Shown here: in pieces, positions 4,591 through 8,885 of the stretch
Layout: every line of letters starts with the position of its first letter
How positions within the stretch are numbered: position 1 is the first letter of the stretch
NCBI GenBank assembly: GCA_020060485.1
Contig: JAGVAB010000037.1
Location: 1 to 8,885, forward strand
Length of the DNA: 8,885 bases
From: Anaerolineales bacterium
GTDB lineage: Bacteria > Chloroflexota > Anaerolineae > Anaerolineales > Anaerolineaceae
Reading direction: 5' to 3'
Position numbers and translations under genes: made by a program
Notes under the pieces: model-generated
Database searches by the model: none
Seen by the model: the letters and a program-made list of their open reading frames with translations, nothing else
Told to the model about the DNA's origin: nothing

Positions 4591-7338
4591 TTAAGCAGCA
4601 GTCAACCTGTGCTTTAGCAGTTTGACACTATCAATCACCAGCAGAACCAGAACGCTGGCACCCAGGCTGATGCCCAGTTCAAGCAAGGATAGCCCGCTGG
4701 TCTTGAAAATCCCCTGCAGAAAAGGCGCATAGATGACTGCCATTTGCAGCCCAAAGGTCAGCAATACCGCTCCCAGCAAAGACTTGTTGGTAAGAATCCC
4801 TGCCTGCCAAAGGGTCTGGCTTTCAGAACGGGTGGCCAATGCATTGCCCATTTGCGCCAGGGTCAGGGTGGTGAAGACCATCGTCTGCCAGGCGGCCTCA
4901 TGCTGGTAATAAAATGCCCACAAGCCAACCAGCAGGGAAACCACACCCATCAAGCTGCCAATCCAGAGTACATCAATCCCCAAACCGCGTCCAAAGATTT
5001 GCTCCTGCGGGTTGCGCGGCGGGCGTTTCATGGTATCCGGCTCGGCCGGTTCCTGGGTCAGTGCCAGACCGGGCAGGCCGTCAGTTACCAGGTTAACCCA
5101 TAAGATCTGCAAAGGCAGAAGGGGCAATCCCAGACCGACAAAGGGCCCGACCAACATGACGATGATCTCGCCAAAGTTGGATGTCATCGTATATTTGATA
5201 AACTTGCGGATGTTCTCGTAGATGCGGCGGCCTTCCCGCACGGCAGCAACAATGGTGGCAAAATTGTCATCCAGCAGTACCATGTCGGCCGCTTCCTTGG
5301 AGACATCAGTGCCAGTAATGCCCATCGCCACACCGATGTCCGCTTTTTTCAAGGCTGGGGCATCATTGACGCCATCACCGGTCATGGCCACGATCTGTCC
5401 CTGTTCCTGCAAGGCCTGAACGATCTTCAGTTTATGCTCCGGCGAAACCCGGGCAAAGACAGATACGGTTTTCAGCCGGATCTTCAACTCAGCCATTTCC
5501 ATCGAGACGAGTTCCGTGCCGGTGATCACTTCATCGTGTTCGGCAATCCCCAACTCCCTGGCAATGTGCAAAGCGGTCAATGGATGATCGCCCGTGATCA
5601 TGATCGGACGAATGCCGGCGCCCTTGGCCACAGCCACCGCATCCTTAACCTCCGAACGTGCCGGGTCGATCATGGCGAACATGCCCACAAACACCAGGTC
5701 CTGTTCCAGGGTGGTGCAGGCAGGTTTGCTTTCCTGCTCGGAACAGCGCCGGAAAGCCACACCCAGAACGCGCATGCCCTTGAGTGCCAGGTCATTGTTG
5801 GCATCCAGAATTCGCTTGCGCCAGGTATCATCCATGGCAACGATGTGGTTATCTGCCCAGACGCCATTGGTGACTTCCAGTAAACCGTCCACCGCACCCT
5901 TGGTGATCACCAGATAAGGCGCTTCGGCCTGGAACGCCGGAGAGATGATCAACTCCCTTAATGCGGGCGGCAACTGCTGAAGGTCTTCGATTTTATGCAC
6001 TGTAGTCATGCGTTTACGGTCTGAATCGAAAGGCTGTTCTGCCACGCGAGGCAAAGCGCTTTCCAGTTTTTCCTTCCACAAACCGGCGCGCACCGCTGCC
6101 ACCACCAGGGCACCCTCGGTAGGGTCGCCCACTGCTGAAAAGCCGGTTGGGGTTTGTTCCAGCACCGCGTCATTGCATAATGCGCCACCGGTCAGCATAA
6201 TGGCCACCGAACTGTCCTGGTCGATCACCGGAGCAGTTGATTGGGCCGTGCTTACCGTTGGGCTGTAATCGCTTAAATTTTGCAGCAGGTCCAAACGATT
6301 GCCAGCCACATCGAGCAGCGTTACTGTCATGCGATTTTCAGTAAGTGTGCCGGTCTTGTCTGAACAGATGGTGGTTACCGAACCCAGTGTTTCCACTGCT
6401 GGCAGCTTGCGGATCAGCGAATTGCGTTTCAACATGCGCTGTGCGCCCAAAGCCAGGGCAATCGTGACAACGGCCGGCAGACCTTCCGGAATAGCTGCCA
6501 CAGCCATGCTGATGGCAGTCAGAAACATGATGCGGGGATCCTCGCCGCGCAGGAGTCCCAGGCCAAAAACCACCACCACAATGGCAAACGCTGCAATTGC
6601 CAGGGTTTTGCCCAATTGCGCCAGTCGTTTTTGCAAGGGCGTCGCTTCCTGCCCCACCGATTGGATCATCTCGGCGATCTTGCCCAATTCAGTATGCATG
6701 CCGGTATCCGTGACCACGGCAGTCCCGCGCCCGTAGGTCACCAACGTGCCCATGAAGAGGCGATTATGCTGGTCACCCAGGGCCGGGTTTTCCTTGTGGA
6801 TCACGTCCAGGCTTTTTTCGACTGGTTCCGATTCTCCGGTCAAGATCGATTCCTGCACGCGCAGGTTGGCATTTTCCACCAGGCTGCCATCGGCTGGGAT
6901 CACGTTGCCAGCTTCCAGAAATATGATGTCTCCCGGCACCAGTTCCTGCGCCCGAATTTCGCTGACCTTGCCCTCCCGCCGCACCCGCACTTTGGGTACA
7001 GCCATTTTCTTGAGGGCTGCCATGGCCTGTTCAGCGCGGTATTCCTGGGTAAAGCCCAGAATGGAATTCAGCACAACGATGACCAGAATGGCGATGGCGT
7101 CTTTATATTCACGTAAAAATATGGTAACCACGGCCGAAATAATCAGGATCACGACCATGGTTTCGGTCAGTTGTTCCCACAATATCTTCCAGGGACTCTT
7201 CGAGCCGCGATCCACCAACTCATTGGATCCGTATTGCTCGCGGCGCTTGACAACCTCAGTGCTGGAAAGACCTTGCTGCAAATCGCTGCCGCTTTCCTTA
7301 AGCACTTCCTCAACGTTCTTTGCAAACCATTGACTCAT
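4591..7338 (-). CDS. P-type IIA cation-transporting ATPase, probable Mn2+ (or Mn2+/Ca2+) exporter
   Basis: An inner-membrane ATP-driven pump of 915 residues, full length for the SERCA/PMR1-like class. I choose the ATG at 7338 because AAAGG lies 7 bases upstream; an in-frame GTG at 7344 sits almost on that site. Domains in order: cation-ATPase N-domain (about 1-70), M1-M2, actuator with TGES (167-170), M3-M4 with IPEGLP (E285), phosphorylation site DKTGTLT (D327), nucleotide-binding part with FDSDRKRM and KGA (480-482), TGDH (582-585), TGDGVND (653-659), and M5-M10. By eye against SERCA, site II residues are kept (E285; N749 and D753 in NLVTDG) and site I has N721, E724 and T752, but the M8 glutamate is glutamine (Q829). 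That predicts one full ion site. Sequence alone would say Ca2+; the yybP-ykoY riboswitch leader upstream points to Mn2+. Transport selectivity is inferred. Confidence 0.93.
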   Translation of the reverse strand: MSQWFAKNVEEVLKESGSDLQQGLSSTEVVKRREQYGSNELVDRGSKSPWKILWEQLTETMVVILIISAVVTIFLREYKDAIAILVIVVLNSILGFTQEYRAEQAMAALKKMAVPKVRVRREGKVSEIRAQELVPGDIIFLEAGNVIPADGSLVENANLRVQESILTGESEPVEKSLDVIHKENPALGDQHNRLFMGTLVTYGRGTAVVTDTGMHTELGKIAEMIQSVGQEATPLQKRLAQLGKTLAIAAFAIVVVVFGLGLLRGEDPRIMFLTAISMAVAAIPEGLPAVVTIALALGAQRMLKRNSLIRKLPAVETLGSVTTICSDKTGTLTENRMTVTLLDVAGNRLDLLQNLSDYSPTVSTAQSTAPVIDQDSSVAIMLTGGALCNDAVLEQTPTGFSAVGDPTEGALVVAAVRAGLWKEKLESALPRVAEQPFDSDRKRMTTVHKIEDLQQLPPALRELIISPAFQAEAPYLVITKGAVDGLLEVTNGVWADNHIVAMDDTWRKRILDANNDLALKGMRVLGVAFRRCSEQESKPACTTLEQDLVFVGMFAMIDPARSEVKDAVAVAKGAGIRPIMITGDHPLTALHIARELGIAEHDEVITGTELVSMEMAELKIRLKTVSVFARVSPEHKLKIVQALQEQGQIVAMTGDGVNDAPALKKADIGVAMGITGTDVSKEAADMVLLDDNFATIVAAVREGRRIYENIRKFIKYTMTSNFGEIIVMLVGPFVGLGLPLLPLQILWVNLVTDGLPGLALTQEPAEPDTMKRPPRNPQEQIFGRGLGIDVLWIGSLMGVVSLLVGLWAFYYQHEAAWQTMVFTTLTLAQMGNALATRSESQTLWQAGILTNKSLLGAVLLTFGLQMAVIYAPFLQGIFKTSGLSLLELGISLGASVLVLLVIDSVKLLKHRLTAA

Positions 7339-7398
7339 TTTCACACCTTTCCTTTATCGAACAGGCCATAGCTGTGGTTGGCTTCTTTGTATGAAAAC

Positions 7399-7430
7399 AA
7401 AAAAACCAACACACCGGAGTGTATTGGTCT
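7399..7430 (-). terminator. Riboswitch-controlled intrinsic terminator
   Basis: In the minus-strand transcript the stem CCAAUACAC (7427-7419) pairs with GUGUGUUGG (7414-7406) around a UCCG loop and is followed by seven consecutive U residues (7405-7399); A7428 and its neighbours can extend the stem into the U-tract. The first five bases of the left arm, CCAAU (7427-7423), are the same bases that close helix P1 of the riboswitch, so P1 and terminator exclude each other. The terminator lies 60 bases before the ATPase ATG. Confidence 0.92.
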
Positions 7431-7519
7431 CGCAAACGTTTGTGACGTACAGGTTACCGGGAGAATTTTCTCCGTCTTGACGATAACCTATTTCCCTGGC
7501 GGGAACGCTACTCCCCAAT
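7423..7519 (-). ncRNA. yybP-ykoY (Mn2+-sensing) riboswitch aptamer
   Basis: The leader RNA folds as this class does. P1 is AUUGG (7519-7515) with CCAAU (7427-7423). The conserved GGGGAGUAGCG follows from 7516. P2 is UUCCC-GCCA-GGGAA (7505-7492). The P3 arm is AGGUUA (7489-7484) with UAACCU (7456-7451), enclosing the conserved internal loop UCGUCAA...CGG and an upper helix GGAGAA-AA-UUCUCC (7473-7460). A short P4, ACGU-CACAA-ACGU (7448-7436), leads into GCGAGACC. The GGGGAGUAG segment and the CCGG beside P3 are the parts that meet to bind Mn2+ in known structures. Known members in Lactococcus and Streptococcus control P-type ATPases that export Mn2+; here the target is the P-type ATPase immediately downstream. 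Ligand binding would favour P1 and readthrough (an ON switch). Confidence 0.93.
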
Positions 7520-7528
7520 TACAAGTTC

Positions 7529-7557
7529 AGTATACAGGCTCTAAATTGGACTGTCAA
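7529..7557 (-). promoter_or_regulatory. Strong sigma70-like promoter of the riboswitch-ATPase unit
   Basis: On the minus strand a consensus TTGACA (7557-7552) is separated by exactly 17 bases from TATACT (7534-7529). The start would fall near 7522, just three or so bases before the first pairing base of riboswitch helix P1 (7519). The match of promoter and aptamer start supports both calls. With such a strong promoter, output is probably set mainly by the riboswitch. Confidence 0.85.
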
Positions 7558-7727
7558 GGGCCGATTTACCAGAATCCATGGTTTTCAATGTAGCCTCTCC
7601 CCGATTTCGGGCAGGGGCATGGATTTGATTTCGTGAAATGATCACAATGCGAAAACCAGGATAACCAGTAGCCAACATCAACCATTCTGATCACCATTTT
7701 TCTGTTGTTCGACTATGCGAAATTTTT
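7558..7727. other. Intergenic stretch between esterase stop and riboswitch promoter
   Basis: No gene is seen on either strand. An imperfect hairpin lies at about 7593-7618, with a core of CCCGA (7600-7604) and TCGGG (7607-7611) and a longer mismatched stem. It has no T-run after it on the minus strand, so it is only a weak candidate for terminating the esterase transcript. TGATCAC occurs at about 7638 and 7689, and ATGCGAAA at about 7649 and 7717, forming a loose two-copy pattern of unknown meaning. Confidence 0.5.
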
Positions 7728-8693
7728 TTATACCCACAACGCATTCAAATATTTCAACTTCTCCAGCATCTGGTATTCTTCGCCGCCTTCGTGATGGTTG
7801 TATTCATACACCCGAATATCCTTTGGCCCGGCATAATGATTGTAGGCGGCAAAGACGGTCGAAGGCGGGCAGATATCATCCATTAAACCCACCGAGAAAA
7901 GCGCAGCAGCCCGCGCCCGAACGGCAAAATTAAGCCCATCAAAATAGGACAGGGTTTGAAAGACAGTTTCCACTTTATCGCGATGGATCTTGCAGAAGCC
8001 GCTGATCTCAGCGTAGGGTAAGGTTTCCACCAGGTGCGTGGCCCGGCGGTAATGGCAAAGGAAAGGCACGTCCGGCAGATCTGCCTGCACGTCTGGCACC
8101 AAACCCGCTGCGGCCAGGGTTATGCCACCGCCCTGGCTGCCCCCGGTCAGCGCCAGGCGTTGTGGGTCAACCGCCGGATGGCTGCGGGCCGCCTCGATAG
8201 CCCGCACGGCATCCGTGAATACCCGTCGGTAATAATAGGTATGCGGGTCGAGAATACCACGGGTCATGAACCCGGGAAACTGAGGGGAGCTGCCCTCCGG
8301 ATCGGGTGTGTCCCCCTGACGCCACTTGCTGCCCTGGCCGCGGGTATCCATGACCAGCGTGGCAAAACCGGCTGCAGGGAAAGTCAGCCATTGGGTGGGA
8401 AAACCGCGCCCGCCACCATAACCAATAAACTCCACCACACAGGGCAACGGCTGGTGTGCTCCCACAGGCAGCAGGAACCAGCCCTTAACCGGCTGTCCGG
8501 CATACCCATTAAAGGTAAGGTCATAAACCTGCATGGCTTTCAATCCAAAATCAACCTGTTTGAACGCTGCCTGCAGCGGATGCTGGCGAGCCTCATGGAG
8601 TGTTGCCTGCCAGAAATCATCAAAATCCGCAGGTTCCTCACGCGGCGGACAGTATTGAAGTAACGTTTCCAATGGCAGATCGAAAAAAGGCAC
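7728..8693 (-). CDS. AXE1-family acetyl-ester hydrolase (acetylxylan esterase / cephalosporin-C deacetylase type)
   Basis: An alpha/beta-hydrolase of carbohydrate esterase family 7 type, 321 residues, the usual length. It should remove acetyl groups from xylo-oligosaccharides and other small acetylated compounds. The nucleophile is S186 in GGSQGGG, the acid is probably D272 in [19 protein letters not shown], and the base is probably H301 in YNHHEGG. The family RGQ motif is at 118-120 (DTRGQGSKW), and Y92 in GYGGG fits the oxyanion-hole tyrosine. There is no signal peptide, as expected for the intracellular enzymes of this family that act on imported oligosaccharides. The start is GTG at 8693: a full AGGAGG (8705-8700) lies 6 bases upstream. 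It seems to be a single-gene unit; no sugar transporter or xylanase is nearby, so the natural substrate is open. Confidence 0.93.
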   Translation of the reverse strand: MPFFDLPLETLLQYCPPREEPADFDDFWQATLHEARQHPLQAAFKQVDFGLKAMQVYDLTFNGYAGQPVKGWFLLPVGAHQPLPCVVEFIGYGGGRGFPTQWLTFPAAGFATLVMDTRGQGSKWRQGDTPDPEGSSPQFPGFMTRGILDPHTYYYRRVFTDAVRAIEAARSHPAVDPQRLALTGGSQGGGITLAAAGLVPDVQADLPDVPFLCHYRRATHLVETLPYAEISGFCKIHRDKVETVFQTLSYFDGLNFAVRARAAALFSVGLMDDICPPSTVFAAYNHYAGPKDIRVYEYNHHEGGEEYQMLEKLKYLNALWV

Positions 8694-8735
8694 GGCACAC
8701 CTCCTGTATTCATGAGCACGATTTCACTAACAGAA

Positions 8736-8764
8736 ACTGTATCACCGCGGATCACATCTGGCAA
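8736..8764 (-). promoter_or_regulatory. Probable promoter of the esterase gene
   Basis: On the minus strand TTGCCA (8764-8759) and TACAGT (8741-8736) are separated by 17 bases, with TGA before the -10 box giving an extended -10 form. The start would be near 8729, leaving a leader of about 36 bases that contains the AGGAGG. A small inverted repeat ACAG-AAA-CTGT (8730-8740) overlaps the -10 box and could be an operator, but it is short. Confidence 0.5.
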
Positions 8765-8865
8765 GTCAGTCAGCATCACAAGTCATGGCTTTCTCAAAGT
8801 TAATTTTCCATTTGTTTCTTTTATTGATGGCACAAGGCTGGACGAAAGACGGTCTGTGCATCACC

Positions 8866-8881
8866 GGGGTTTATTCACCCC
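8866..8881. repeat. Short hairpin near the right edge
   Basis: GGGGT (8866-8870) and ACCCC (8877-8881) form a 5-bp GC-rich stem with a 6-base loop. It may be part of the 3' end of a gene beyond the window, but no T-run follows on the minus strand and the element is cut close to the edge, so its role is unknown. Otherwise the 8765-8885 stretch shows no gene. Confidence 0.3.
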
Positions 8882-8885
8882 ACCC

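Noticed and set aside
7339..7344. GTG start for the P-type ATPase two codons upstream of the ATG
   Set aside because: AAAGG would be only one base from the GTG, while it is 7 bases from the ATG at 7338.
7593..7618. GC-rich hairpin as terminator of the esterase gene
   Set aside because: The stem has mismatches and is followed by TACATTG rather than a U-tract on the minus strand; kept only as a note within the intergenic entry.

Overview
The window reads as bacterial chromosome of moderate GC. Every credible gene lies on the minus strand, so the biological order runs from high to low coordinates. The protein style (a lipoprotein-type choline/betaine binding protein, an AXE1 esterase, a LacI regulator) and the sigma70-like promoters would fit an Anaerolineae-type Chloroflexota. 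That placement is an impression from protein character, not a search result.

Layout from right to left: (i) an AXE1-family acetyl-ester hydrolase (8693-7728, GTG start) with its own promoter; (ii) a 383-base intergenic stretch carrying a consensus promoter, a yybP-ykoY (Mn2+) riboswitch and a switchable intrinsic terminator, which together form the leader of (iii) a 915-residue P-type IIA cation ATPase (7338-4591); (iv) a 17-bp hairpin and an extended -10 promoter, leading into (v) a DUF427 protein with a TTG start that overlaps by 7 bases (vi) an OpuB/OpuC-type permease (3909-3256); (vii) a terminator-like hairpin and a possible second promoter; (viii) the substrate-binding lipoprotein (3095-2193), a 15-bp intercistronic hairpin, the ATP-binding subunit (2102-1134) and a second permease (1137-502) joined by an ATGA overlap; (ix) a gap of about 300 bases with small hairpins; and (x) the first 64 codons of a LacI-family regulator (194 to beyond the left edge), with a promoter followed directly by a perfect 32-bp palindrome.

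Two functional units stand out. The first is a metal-homeostasis unit. The riboswitch class senses Mn2+, and the 3' arm of its P1 helix is also the 5' arm of the terminator, so Mn2+ should switch the pump on. This makes the 'calcium ATPase' more likely a Mn2+ (or Mn2+/Ca2+) exporter. The second is a compatible-solute (glycine betaine/choline/carnitine) ABC importer. It is complete, with ATPase, two permeases and a binding protein, but split over two apparent transcription units, the first of which starts with a DUF427 gene. The esterase and the LacI regulator look like carbohydrate-use genes, but they are not adjacent and no link between them can be shown here.

The most informative part of the window is the Mn2+ riboswitch-ATPase unit. 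It is a known riboswitch class, but it changes the likely annotation of the pump. The least explained items are the DUF427 gene coupled to the osmolyte permease and the 32-bp palindrome. I saw no CRISPR array, tRNA, rRNA, insertion sequence or phage gene.
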